NCBI GenBank assembly: GCA_910587685.1 | Contig: CAJUMY010000001.1 | Span: 211,591 to 275,590, forward strand | Direction: 5' to 3' | Length of the DNA stretch: 64,000 nt | Source: an uncultured Christensenellaceae bacterium | Lineage (GTDB): Bacteria > Bacillota > Clostridia > Christensenellales > UBA3700 | In this document: in pieces, positions 7,358 through 15,305 of the stretch | Position numbering within the stretch: the stretch's first letter is position 1 | Layout: every line of letters starts with the position of its first letter | Notes under the pieces: generated by a model | The model's input: only the letters and a program-made list of their open reading frames with translations | Told to the model about the DNA's origin: nothing | Databases searched by the model: none | Position numbers and translations under genes: made by a program

Positions 7358-9367
7358 TCAATTAGCCGTGATATTGACGAGTTCGCCGGCTATACGCGAT
7401 ATACGCTCTCCCGTCAACTCGCTCCTTTCGTATGTCTCGATCATACTCTCTACCACAGCCTTGCTCAAAGCTATGACTTTTTTATTGATTATAAATGTAT
7501 ATTTGCTTCCGCCGCTTTGATTAACTCCGAGATAATCGCCGCAGCCGCGTTTATCCAAATCGTATTCCGCTATCTCGAATCCGTCCGAAGAATTCTTGAG
7601 AACGCCGAGTCTCTCCGTCGGAGCGTCGCCGGCAACGTGAAGAAAACACTCCGCTTCCGACCCGTCGCGGCCTATTCTGCCGCGAAGCTGATGCAACGTC
7701 GCTAGCCCGAAACGGTTAGCGTTCATAATTATCATTTCGGTAGCGTTCTTGACGTCTATTCCGACCTCTATCACCGTAGTCGCGACAAGAACGTCGATAT
7801 CCCCGCGCGCAAAGGCGTCCATGGTTCTCGATTTCTCTTCCTCTTTCATCTTGCCGTATACAAGTCCGACCCTTAAGTCGCTGTAAACGCTATCTCTTAA
7901 GTAGGTATAGAGTTCCTTCGCGGAATATATTTCATTGCCTTCGTCGTCCTCGACAAGAGGACATACTATATACGCCTGTCTTCCGTCTCTTACGCATTTT
8001 GCGATATGCGAGTACATTCCGTTCGTCTTATCGTCTCTGACTATATAGGTCTTCACGTTACTCGACGAGTGTCTTTTTTCGAGTTTCGACACGTCGAGAT
8101 CCCCGTAATACATGAGCGCTACCGACCTCGGAATAGGCGTCGCCGACATAACGAGCGAATCCGTCTCATTCATTTTATCTTCGAGTTTGCCCTTCTGCTT
8201 TACTCCGAACTTATGCAGTTCGTCTATAACGACGTAGCCTAAATTGCAGAACGTTACCTCTTCCGAAAGAAGAGAATGAGTTCCTATAAGAATATCAATT
8301 TTTCCATTATTGACTTTTGTAATAATTTCTTCGCGTTCTTTTTTCGTCATCGACGCGTTAAGAAGAGCGACTTTGACCCCGAGAGGAGCAAGAATTTTCA
8401 TTGCGCTAGCGTAATGCTGTCTTGAAAGTATCTCCGTCGGCGCCATCATAGAGCATTGATATCCGTTCATTACGGCGTAATACATGGTAACGAACGCGAC
8501 AATAGTCTTGCCCGTTCCGACGTCGCCGAGAAGTATTCTGTTCATATGCCTAGCGCTCTTCATATCGCATATAATATCGTCTATCGCCTTTCTCTGCGTA
8601 GGCGACAGCTCGAACGGAAGCGTAGAGACAACGTTTTCCGTAACCGAGCCGTCCTCTATGAACTTATTACGTTTATCGCAGGAAGTTAGCTCCCTTGCAA
8701 GTTTGAACGCCAATATCCTCTCGACGCAATTATTGACGGCAAGCCTGTCCTCTGCGATTATAGCGTCTTTTAGCGTATCGGGGGCGTGTATCTTCCTATA
8801 TACTTCCGAAAAAGGCATGAGCGAAAATTTCCTTTCCGTCTCCCTCTTGACTATACATTCGACGGTAACGTTTTCCGCCGCGTTTTTTACTATACCTCTA
8901 AATACGGACTGAGAAATAAGTCCCTTCGTCCTGTATATCGGCATTATCCCCTTCAATTTACGAGCCTCGCTCTCAAGCTCGAAATTAGGATTGATCATCT
9001 CGAATATACCTTTATCCGTCCTTGACAATTTGCCCCACATGGCGTATACTTCGCCGTTTTCAAGCCGAGCTCTCATATATGGTTGATTGAACCACACCAG
9101 CTCTATTCGGACGCTATCTTCGATAGAACCTTCAGCTTTGAAGAATTTTAGATTCCTTTTCGCTATCCTTAAACTGCCGACTCTGTTCACGCGTATTCGC
9201 AAAAACGCATACTTTCCTTCTTCTATATCCGTAACGCCGTCGTATTTGGTAAAGTCTATATAATGGCTCGGCAAGTAATCTATGAGATCCTGCGCGCTCA
9301 AAACGCCGAGTTCTCCGAGCTTTTCGAGAGTCTTCGCGCCCACTCCTTTTATATCGGTAAGTTCCAT
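7358..9367 (-). CDS. recG: ATP-dependent DNA helicase RecG
   Basis: Superfamily 2 helicase that remodels stalled replication forks and branched DNA. The start was set at 9367 (MELTDIKGVG, 669 residues) because AGGAGG sits just upstream of that ATG; an upstream in-frame start lacks this. Seen: an N-terminal wedge/OB region with a helix-hairpin-helix-like start, Walker A GDVGTGKT, MSATPIPRS, and motif VI LHQLRGRIGRDG. The Walker B box reads DELHKFGV, where most RecG proteins have DEQHRFGV, so the Gln and Arg of that box are replaced. It follows fakA but is separated from it by a strong terminator, so it needs its own promoter, which I could not pick out. Confidence 0.95.
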   Translation of the reverse strand: MELTDIKGVGAKTLEKLGELGVLSAQDLIDYLPSHYIDFTKYDGVTDIEEGKYAFLRIRVNRVGSLRIAKRNLKFFKAEGSIEDSVRIELVWFNQPYMRARLENGEVYAMWGKLSRTDKGIFEMINPNFELESEARKLKGIMPIYRTKGLISQSVFRGIVKNAAENVTVECIVKRETERKFSLMPFSEVYRKIHAPDTLKDAIIAEDRLAVNNCVERILAFKLARELTSCDKRNKFIEDGSVTENVVSTLPFELSPTQRKAIDDIICDMKSARHMNRILLGDVGTGKTIVAFVTMYYAVMNGYQCSMMAPTEILSRQHYASAMKILAPLGVKVALLNASMTKKEREEIITKVNNGKIDILIGTHSLLSEEVTFCNLGYVVIDELHKFGVKQKGKLEDKMNETDSLVMSATPIPRSVALMYYGDLDVSKLEKRHSSSNVKTYIVRDDKTNGMYSHIAKCVRDGRQAYIVCPLVEDDEGNEIYSAKELYTYLRDSVYSDLRVGLVYGKMKEEEKSRTMDAFARGDIDVLVATTVIEVGIDVKNATEMIIMNANRFGLATLHQLRGRIGRDGSEAECFLHVAGDAPTERLGVLKNSSDGFEIAEYDLDKRGCGDYLGVNQSGGSKYTFIINKKVIALSKAVVESMIETYERSELTGERISRIAGELVNITAN

Positions 9368-9458
9368 TATCGCCCCTCCTTCTTCGGCGTATATCGGCAT
9401 ATATATGACCGTTTCGGTTCGCCGATCATCCGCATAGGTACGCTACAAATATACGTTT

Positions 9459-9488
9459 ATAAAAAAAGAGCAACTTTCGTTGCTCTTT
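9459..9488 (-). terminator. Rho-independent terminator after fakA
   Basis: On the minus strand a 10-bp stem (AAAGAGCAAC / GTTGCTCTTT) closed by a GAAA tetraloop is followed by a run of T. It separates the Asp23-fakA unit from recG. Confidence 0.9.
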
Positions 9489-9504
9489 ACGTCAGTCTCT
9501 TCCG

Positions 9505-11139
9505 TTACTCTACGGAAATCATATAATAATAATGAGGCTGTCCGCCGTAATAGGCAACTATCTCGAAGTCAGGATATTTTTCCTCGAGATGTCGCGTGAG
9601 TTCGTTCGCCTCTTCTTCGCCGACGCCGTTACCGTAATACAGCGTTATTATTTCGCTCGCGTCGTCGATAAGTTTTCCTATAACGCCTTCGGCAACGTCG
9701 GTGACCGCCTTTCCTTTGGCTATGACGTGCTTGTCGTTAAGACCTATTATATCGCCCTCTTTAAGAGCGAAGCCGTCGATCTTCGTCGTTCTTACGGCGT
9801 ATGTAACCTGACCGTATTTTACGGTGGAAAGAGCTTCCGACATAGCCTCTACGTTATCTTCCGCAGAAACGTCGGTATCGAAAGCGATAGCCGCGGCTAT
9901 ACCCTGCGGCACGTTGACGGTCGGTACAACAAAACACTTTTTATCGGTGAGCTCTTTCGCCTGCTCTGCGGCAAGAATAATGTTCTTATTATTTGGAAGT
10001 ATAATAATATTATCTGAATTGATCTTATTAACCGCGGTAAGAATATCGTCTACGCTCGGGTTCATCGTCTGTCCGCCTTCGATTATCTCGTCGACCATAA
10101 GATCTTCGAAAATATTCTTCATTCCGTCGCCTGCGCATATGGACAGCATCGCGAGAGGCTTCTTCTCCTCTTCCTTCTTCTTCATGAGCTGTCTGTTCTG
10201 CTCAAGCATATTTTCTATCTTTATCTTGTCTATTTCTCCGAGTTGCAGGGCGTACATCAAGGCTTTATTCGGCTGATTGGTGTGAACGTGTACCTTAACA
10301 AGCGTGAGATCGCCTATAACTATAACGCAATCGCCGATAGCCATAAGTTTATCCCTCAGCTTTTCTATGTCCTCTTCCGTAGCCTGCTTTTTAATATTAA
10401 TGATAAAATACTCTGTACAATACGCGTACTTGATGTTGTCAAGATCGTGTATTTCGCCTGAAAAAGTATTCTCCTGCGCATGATCGGAGCCTACTTCGCC
10501 GCTATGTTCGGGCGCGTCGGGTATCTCTTCGCCCTTGAGTATCATAAGATAACCGTAAAAAACACAGAGAAGTCCCCGCCCGCCGGCATCTACGACTCCC
10601 GCCTTCTTGAGAACGGGAAGCATATCCGGAGTCTTTGCAAGGATCTCCTCTCCTTTCTTTATAAGAGCGTCGAAAAATTCTATAAAACTCGCATATCTCG
10701 TTGCGAGGAGATTGGAACTCTCCGACATATATCTGATAACGGTAAGAATAGTGCCTTCTTTAGGCTTTGTTACCGCATTATAGGCGATCTCGGTCGCCGA
10801 ATTCATCGCTTTTGCAAAAACTTTGGTATTGAGCGCTTTAGCGTCGACTATTACTTTGCTCAGTCCTTTGATTATCTGAGATAAAATAACGCCCGAATTG
10901 CCTCTCGCGCCTTTAAGAGCGCCCCTTGCGTAGGCGTTCATTATATCGTCTATATCGTTACTTGCAACGTTCTCGACTTCCCTTACCGCCGACGCCATAG
11001 TGAGCGACATATTAGTTCCCGTATCGCCGTCAGGCACAGGAAAAACGTTAAGCGAATCGACCATTGCTTTATTATTTTCGAGATTCTTGGCTCCGCCGAC
11101 GATCATCTCGCGCAGCTTTGCTCCGTCTATTACCTTCAT
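9505..11139 (-). CDS. fakA: Fatty acid kinase catalytic subunit FakA (DAK2 domain, YloV)
   Basis: ATP-dependent kinase that phosphorylates fatty acids bound to a DegV-type (FakB) carrier, for entry into phospholipid synthesis. The N-terminal DhaL/DAK2 ATP-binding domain (about residues 1-200) shows NVFPVPDGDTGTNM and GARGNSGVILSQ. The remaining 340 residues form the usual YloV middle and C-terminal domains. The length of 544 suits the family. It lies 12 bp behind the Asp23-family gene, the standard yloU-yloV pair of Firmicutes. No DegV partner gene is in the window. Function is assigned by family. Confidence 0.92.
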   Translation of the reverse strand: MKVIDGAKLREMIVGGAKNLENNKAMVDSLNVFPVPDGDTGTNMSLTMASAVREVENVASNDIDDIMNAYARGALKGARGNSGVILSQIIKGLSKVIVDAKALNTKVFAKAMNSATEIAYNAVTKPKEGTILTVIRYMSESSNLLATRYASFIEFFDALIKKGEEILAKTPDMLPVLKKAGVVDAGGRGLLCVFYGYLMILKGEEIPDAPEHSGEVGSDHAQENTFSGEIHDLDNIKYAYCTEYFIINIKKQATEEDIEKLRDKLMAIGDCVIVIGDLTLVKVHVHTNQPNKALMYALQLGEIDKIKIENMLEQNRQLMKKKEEEKKPLAMLSICAGDGMKNIFEDLMVDEIIEGGQTMNPSVDDILTAVNKINSDNIIILPNNKNIILAAEQAKELTDKKCFVVPTVNVPQGIAAAIAFDTDVSAEDNVEAMSEALSTVKYGQVTYAVRTTKIDGFALKEGDIIGLNDKHVIAKGKAVTDVAEGVIGKLIDDASEIITLYYGNGVGEEEANELTRHLEEKYPDFEIVAYYGGQPHYYYMISVE

Positions 11140-11151
11140 ATTACTCCTATC

Positions 11152-11502
11152 TTATACCTTAACGCCTACGATATTAACTCTCACGTTGTTAACTCGCATG
11201 CCCGAGAACGTCTCAACATTGTACCTGACAGTACTAGCCATTGACTCTTTAACGGCATTGATGGACACCCCGTCTCTAAGGATCGCGTAAATATCTATGT
11301 TGATCTTGTTATCGACAGACTCGACCTTAACGCCCTTAGCGTAAGAGGTCTTATTAAACAGCTCGATAAGAGAGTCTGTAAGTCTCCTAGAAACGAGCTC
11401 GACCACACCGTAACATTCCATAGCGGCATTGCTAGCCACCATAGCTATAGCGAAATCGGATATATTGATCTTTCCGTAAATGTTAGATGTCTTTACTGCC
11501 AT
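11152..11502 (-). CDS. yloU: Asp23/Gls24 family protein (YloU)
   Basis: Small 116-residue protein of the alkaline-shock Asp23/Gls24 family, with the characteristic start (NIYGKINISDFAIAMVASNA) and CYGVVEL. Members are soluble proteins tied to envelope stress and often membrane-associated through a partner; the exact role of this one is unknown. It is co-transcribed with fakA from its own sigma-A promoter. The genomic position next to rpmB and fakA is conserved in Bacillus. Confidence 0.9.
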   Translation of the reverse strand: MAVKTSNIYGKINISDFAIAMVASNAAMECYGVVELVSRRLTDSLIELFNKTSYAKGVKVESVDNKINIDIYAILRDGVSINAVKESMASTVRYNVETFSGMRVNNVRVNIVGVKV

Positions 11503-11531
11503 AACTTTTCCTACCTTATTTTTCGTTATTA

Positions 11532-11560
11532 ATTTTACACGATATTATTATTTTAGGCAA
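11532..11560 (-). promoter_or_regulatory. Sigma-A promoter for yloU-fakA
   Basis: TTGCCT (11555-11560) and TAAAAT (11532-11537) are 17 bp apart on the minus strand, about 30 nt before the yloU start codon. Confidence 0.65.
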
Positions 11561-11603
11561 GTCTTTTTCGAATATTACCGAAAATACTTAAAAAAATACG
11601 TTA

Positions 11604-11628
11604 TTTTGCTTGCGTAATACAAGCAAAA
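11604..11628. promoter_or_regulatory. Perfect inverted repeat over the rpmB -35 region
   Basis: TTTTGCTTG (11604-11612) and CAAGCAAAA (11620-11628) are exact reverse complements separated by 7 nt. The element covers the -35 hexamer and most of the spacer of the rpmB promoter, a position suited to an operator. No regulator was recognised. Confidence 0.55.
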
Positions 11629-11638
11629 GTGATAGAAT
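11610..11638 (+). promoter_or_regulatory. Sigma-A promoter of rpmB
   Basis: TTGCGT (11610-11615) and TAGAAT (11633-11638) are 17 bp apart, with the start site expected near 11645. Confidence 0.65.
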
Positions 11639-11673
11639 ACAGTAGATTTATATGCCAGCAGGAGGTGCAAAGT

Positions 11674-11862
11674 ATGTCAAGAGTATGTTGCATTTGTGAA
11701 AAAGGTCAAATGACAGGAAACAAAGTCAGCCATTCTAACCGTAAGGCCAGAAGAAACTGGGGTGCTAATGTACAGAAGGTAAAACTAGACGTAAACGGTG
11801 TTGAAAAGACTCAATACGTTTGTACTAGATGCCTCCGTACAATGAGAAAGAACGAAGGTTGA
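11674..11862 (+). CDS. rpmB: 50S ribosomal protein L28
   Basis: Large-subunit ribosomal protein of 62 residues. The start is the ATG at 11674 (MSRVCCICEKG), 8 nt after AGGAGG; an upstream GTG in frame lacks such a site. The central KARRNWGANVQKV is the L28 signature. Two cysteine pairs (CICEKG and CTRCLR) mark the zinc-ribbon C+ form. It is monocistronic and lies on the strand opposite its neighbours, between spoVM and yloU, as in Bacillus subtilis. Confidence 0.96.
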   Translation: MSRVCCICEKGQMTGNKVSHSNRKARRNWGANVQKVKLDVNGVEKTQYVCTRCLRTMRKNEG

Positions 11863-11887
11863 TGATCGCAGAAATCGCAAAACAGTT

Positions 11888-11916
11888 ACCGTCGAGCTAT
11901 CGACGGTATTTTTTAT
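11888..11916 (+). terminator. Rho-independent terminator of rpmB
   Basis: ACCGTCGA / TCGACGGT stem (8 bp) with a GCTA loop, followed by ATTTTTTAT. Confidence 0.9.
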
Positions 11917-11959
11917 CCTATTTTCGATTTCCAAATGCTGTATAATCGGTCTATAATAC

Positions 11960-11987
11960 AAAAAAAGAAGGCGTCGACCTTCTTTTT
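11960..11987 (-). terminator. Rho-independent terminator after spoVM
   Basis: On the minus strand AAAGAAGG, a 6-nt loop, CCTTCTTT and a T run. It ends the long minus-strand transcript that starts upstream of the AIR-synthase-like gene, and faces the rpmB terminator. Confidence 0.85.
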
Positions 11988-12057
11988 AACCTTCCTTTAC
12001 GAATAATCTTACTATTGCTTTAACGAATTTCGGCGTCTTTATAAGAATTATCTTCAT
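11986..12057 (-). CDS. spoVM: Stage V sporulation protein SpoVM (23 residues)
   Basis: Tiny amphipathic-helix protein that sits on the convex forespore membrane and anchors SpoIVA, the base layer of the spore coat. The peptide begins MKIILIKTPKF and continues VKAIVRLFVKEG. It aligns with Bacillus SpoVM, which begins MKFYTIKLPKF and has 26 residues, and keeps the conserved proline at position 9. GGGAGG lies just upstream. Two successive ATG codons occur; the second (12057) aligns with known proteins, while the first (12060) would add one methionine. The position between thiN and rpmB matches Bacillus exactly, and the partner spoIVA lies at 57168-58643. Confidence 0.93.
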   Translation of the reverse strand: MKIILIKTPKFVKAIVRLFVKEG

Positions 12058-12068
12058 CATCCCTCCCG

Positions 12069-12674
12069 TCAGGAACGCAAGACGAAAACGAACGAAGCCC
12101 CTTTGTCGATAGTTATTTCGGCGCTGTCGGACACGATCACGTTCGACATACCTCTCGACGAAAGAGCGTCGAGAGTAAAATCGTTCACTTCATACTTCAG
12201 TCCTTTCATTGACATTATATGAACGTCGACGCCGAAAGGTACTAAAGAAAGCGTCTTTCCTTTACTTCCTTCGATATGAAATCTGTCGGTAAAGTAATAA
12301 ATGTCATATTTTTCAGCTATTCCTACCACTTCTATGCCTCTTTTCTTTCCGTAAACGACGAGTTTTAGATTGGTAAGTATATGATCGAGACGTCCTCCGT
12401 CGATCCCGTAAAGGTTGATATATCCGTACCCTCTCTCTATCGCAACGTCTATCGCCGCTTCGCCGTCGGTCAAGTCCTTTTCGGGATTTAATTCAATAAA
12501 CTCTATTGCAGATATAGACTTGTTTGATACAGAATCTCTATCCCCTATATAGATATTCGGCGTAAATCTATCTCTGATATGCTCGTAACCGCCGTCGGCG
12601 CATATCGTAAACAGCGAGCTGTCTATACCCTCTATATATCTTTCTCCGTTAAGAATGACGTTGCATTTATCCAT
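12069..12674 (-). CDS. thiN: Thiamine pyrophosphokinase
   Basis: Transfers pyrophosphate from ATP to thiamine to give thiamine pyrophosphate. The 201-residue protein has the family pattern: ICADGGYEHI, IGDRDSVSN (metal/ATP site), NPEKDLTDGEAAID and GGRLDHILTNL. It is placed between rpe and spoVM, as in Bacillus, with only 8 bp to the first spoVM ATG. No TPP riboswitch is visible nearby, which fits its place inside a housekeeping transcript. Confidence 0.93.
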   Translation of the reverse strand: MDKCNVILNGERYIEGIDSSLFTICADGGYEHIRDRFTPNIYIGDRDSVSNKSISAIEFIELNPEKDLTDGEAAIDVAIERGYGYINLYGIDGGRLDHILTNLKLVVYGKKRGIEVVGIAEKYDIYYFTDRFHIEGSKGKTLSLVPFGVDVHIMSMKGLKYEVNDFTLDALSSRGMSNVIVSDSAEITIDKGASFVFVLRS

Positions 12675-12732
12675 ATTTTTCTCCGCGATCGGTATTATCT
12701 AAATAACAAAACGCCGTCGATCCGCTACAGCG

Positions 12733-13389
12733 TCAAATTTCTCCCCTCAATTTTTTGACGGTAGCCGCGGGATCGTTAGACCTGAATACGGAACTTCCGC
12801 CGACGAGCACATTCACGCCGCTCAAGATCATAAGGGAAGCGTTCTCTTCCGTAACTCCTCCGTCGACCTCTATATCTATAGAATATCCGTTCTTTTCGGC
12901 ATACTCTCGAAGCTCCTTCATTTTAGGAAGCGCGCTTTCGATGAATTTCTGACCGCCGAACCCGGGGAAAACGCCCATTATGACTACCATATCGAGCTTT
13001 TCCATATATGGATACGCTACGCTCACGGGAACGTCGGGATTGATAACGATGCCCGCCTTTACTCCTCGCGAGCGTATATAGTCGAGAAGTTTTCCGCTGT
13101 CATGGCAAGCGTCGGGATGAAACGTAACTATATCGGCTCCCGCGTCTATAAACTCCGGAACGTACTTTTCAGGTTCGACTATCATAAGATGTACGTCGAG
13201 CGGAATATGAGTACACTTCCTAAGAGCCTTTACCATAGGCATACCGAAAGTGATATTCGGTACAAAGCGTCCGTCCATTACGTCGCAGTGTATGTAGTCC
13301 GCGCCCCACTTCGTCGCGTCCTTAACGCTCTCGCCGAGAGCCTCGAATCTGCCTGAAAGTATTGACGGCGATATTTTTATATTATTCAT
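12733..13389 (-). CDS. rpe: Ribulose-phosphate 3-epimerase
   Basis: Interconverts ribulose 5-phosphate and xylulose 5-phosphate in the pentose phosphate pathway. The start at 13389 (MNNIKISPSILSG, 218 residues) was chosen because GGAGG lies 7 nt upstream; an in-frame start 10 codons earlier falls inside rsgA. The TIM barrel shows the metal ligands in HCDVMDGRFVPN and LDVHLMI, VFPGFGGQ, and EVDGGV, with the phosphate site at VGGSSVF. It overlaps rsgA by 8 bp. Confidence 0.96.
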   Translation of the reverse strand: MNNIKISPSILSGRFEALGESVKDATKWGADYIHCDVMDGRFVPNITFGMPMVKALRKCTHIPLDVHLMIVEPEKYVPEFIDAGADIVTFHPDACHDSGKLLDYIRSRGVKAGIVINPDVPVSVAYPYMEKLDMVVIMGVFPGFGGQKFIESALPKMKELREYAEKNGYSIDIEVDGGVTEENASLMILSGVNVLVGGSSVFRSNDPAATVKKLRGEI

Positions 13390-14260
13390 AGCGTTTCCTC
13401 CAACGTTCTTCCAAATCATTATAAAGTTTGACGTAGCGGACGTATCTTTCTTCCGAAAGCGCTCCGCTTTCGACTGCGCGTCTTACTTCGCAATCGGGTT
13501 CATTGATATGATTGCATCCCTTGAATCGGCATCTCGTCGACGCGTCCGTAAAGTCTAGAAAATATTCCGACAGTTCGTCGGGGCGCATGAGCGGAAGTTC
13601 CAATACCGAAAATCCGCAAGTATCGGCTATTCTCGTACCGTTCTCGAGTTTGAATATTTCTATATATCTAGTAGTATGTTTGCCTCTCTGCGTCTTTCGC
13701 GACAGTTCTCCGATCTTGATATCCGCATCCGCAAGCGCGTTGATAACGGATGATTTTCCCACCGCTGACTGACCCGAAAAAGCGACGAATTTGCCCTCTA
13801 TGAGTTTTCCAAGCGTATCTATACCGCGATTTTCCGTTGCCGAAACCTTAACTATATTTGCAAGCGTAGAGTAATTCCTATCGACTTCTTTCAAAAACCA
13901 AGCGTCCGCTATATCGCATTTATTCACGCATATTATCGGTTCTATTCCGTCCTTGACGCAGCCGATTAGCAGTTTGTCCACAAGAAGATAGTCGGGTTTG
14001 GGGATCGGAGCGATACATATTATTATCGCGTCGATATTGGCGACGTAAGGTCTTATGAGATTGTTGACTCTCGGAAGTATCGACGATACCGCGCCTTTGC
14101 CGTTCTTGAAAAGCTCGACTTCTACATAGTCGCCTACGTATATTTCGCCCGTGAGTTTTATACGTCCCCGCCCGTTACATTCGACTATCTTGCCTCCGAC
14201 GTCTACGTAATATATTCCGCCGTAGCCCTTAACGACCTGTCCTTTAGCCTTTTCTGCCAT
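13382..14260 (-). CDS. rsgA: Ribosome small-subunit GTPase RsgA (YloQ/CpgA)
   Basis: Circularly permuted GTPase that assists late maturation of the 30S subunit. The 292 residues hold an N-terminal OB fold, then NKCD (G4) before the P-loop GQSAVGKSSV (G1), the order that defines the permuted family. A C-terminal zinc knuckle follows (CRFKGCNHINEPDC). GGAGG precedes the ATG. It overlaps rlmN by 17 bp. In Bacillus the phosphatase-kinase pair prpC-prkC sits between rlmN and rsgA; here those genes are missing and the two flanking genes overlap. Confidence 0.96.
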   Translation of the reverse strand: MAEKAKGQVVKGYGGIYYVDVGGKIVECNGRGRIKLTGEIYVGDYVEVELFKNGKGAVSSILPRVNNLIRPYVANIDAIIICIAPIPKPDYLLVDKLLIGCVKDGIEPIICVNKCDIADAWFLKEVDRNYSTLANIVKVSATENRGIDTLGKLIEGKFVAFSGQSAVGKSSVINALADADIKIGELSRKTQRGKHTTRYIEIFKLENGTRIADTCGFSVLELPLMRPDELSEYFLDFTDASTRCRFKGCNHINEPDCEVRRAVESGALSEERYVRYVKLYNDLEERWRKRYE

Positions 14261-15305
14261 CAGCGCCCTCCGAAATATATCTGCGTCTCAGCTGTCCGCA
14301 TGCTCCCTCTATATCGCCGCCCATCGAGCGTCTCAAAGTGCACGAAACGCCCTCGGAGCTCAAAATGTCCATAAACTCCTTGACGTTGTCCTTAGACGAA
14401 GAGCGTAAATTCCGCTCTTTTACGTAGTTAAGATTGATTATATTTATATGGCAGGTGAGCCCTCTCACGAGTTTGACAAGCTCGAGAGCGCAGGCTCTCG
14501 AATCGTTGACTCCCTCTATCATAGAGTATTCGAATATGATGCGTCTCCCCGTTTTGTCAAAATAGTATTTAGCCGCCTTTACGAGTTCTTCTATCTTGAA
14601 CGCTTTATTGACGGGCATTATCTTATTCCTTATCCCGTTATTCGGCGCGTGCAACGATATCGTCAGAGTAACGCCGTATCCTTCGTCGGCGAAGCGGTAT
14701 ATCTTATCCGCAAGACCCGAAGTAGAAAGAGATATATTCCTTTTACTGATATTGATACCTCTTTCGTCGCTTACGAGACGCAAAAACTTAGTTACGTTAT
14801 CGTAGTTATCAAACGGCTCTCCGCTTCCCATAAGTACGATGTTGGTAACGCTCCTTTTATCAGTATCTTCGGCGGCGTCTCTATTGACTTTCAAAATCTG
14901 AGAAAGTATCTCTCCCGCCGTTAGATCTCTTATCAGTCCGTCAAGTCCCGAAGCGCAGAACGAACAGTTCATTCTGCAACCGACCTGCGTAGACACGCAT
15001 ATCGTGTTGCCGTATCTATACTTCATAAAGACGCCTTCTATGACGTTGCCGTCTATGAGCCTAAAGATATACTTTCTCGTGCCGTCGCGTTCCGAAACGA
15101 GACTCTTCACTATTTCAACGCCGCAAGATACGTATTTCTCTTCAAGACGCGAAACGAGCGACTTGGGAAGATTAGTCATCTCGCATATCTCTTTCCCTTG
15201 ATAAACGCCTTCGAATATCTGTTTCGCTCTGAAGCGTTTTTCTCCGAGTTTTTCGACGATATCTTCTATTTCCTCGAATGAGTAGTCCGCAAGTATCTTT
15301 TTCAT
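14244..15305 (-). CDS. rlmN: Dual-specificity 23S rRNA A2503 / tRNA A37 methyltransferase RlmN
   Basis: Radical-SAM enzyme that installs C2-methyladenosine at position 2503 of 23S rRNA and at A37 of some tRNAs. The 353 residues contain the iron-sulfur motif CRMNCSFC, GSGEPFDNY (the SAM-binding GEP box), SLHAPN, and the C-terminal region with the catalytic cysteine (SCTLRRSMGGDIEGACGQL). It overlaps rsmB by 4 bp and rsgA by 17 bp in a coupled run of translation-related genes. Confidence 0.96.
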   Translation of the reverse strand: MKKILADYSFEEIEDIVEKLGEKRFRAKQIFEGVYQGKEICEMTNLPKSLVSRLEEKYVSCGVEIVKSLVSERDGTRKYIFRLIDGNVIEGVFMKYRYGNTICVSTQVGCRMNCSFCASGLDGLIRDLTAGEILSQILKVNRDAAEDTDKRSVTNIVLMGSGEPFDNYDNVTKFLRLVSDERGINISKRNISLSTSGLADKIYRFADEGYGVTLTISLHAPNNGIRNKIMPVNKAFKIEELVKAAKYYFDKTGRRIIFEYSMIEGVNDSRACALELVKLVRGLTCHINIINLNYVKERNLRSSSKDNVKEFMDILSSEGVSCTLRRSMGGDIEGACGQLRRRYISEGADGRKG

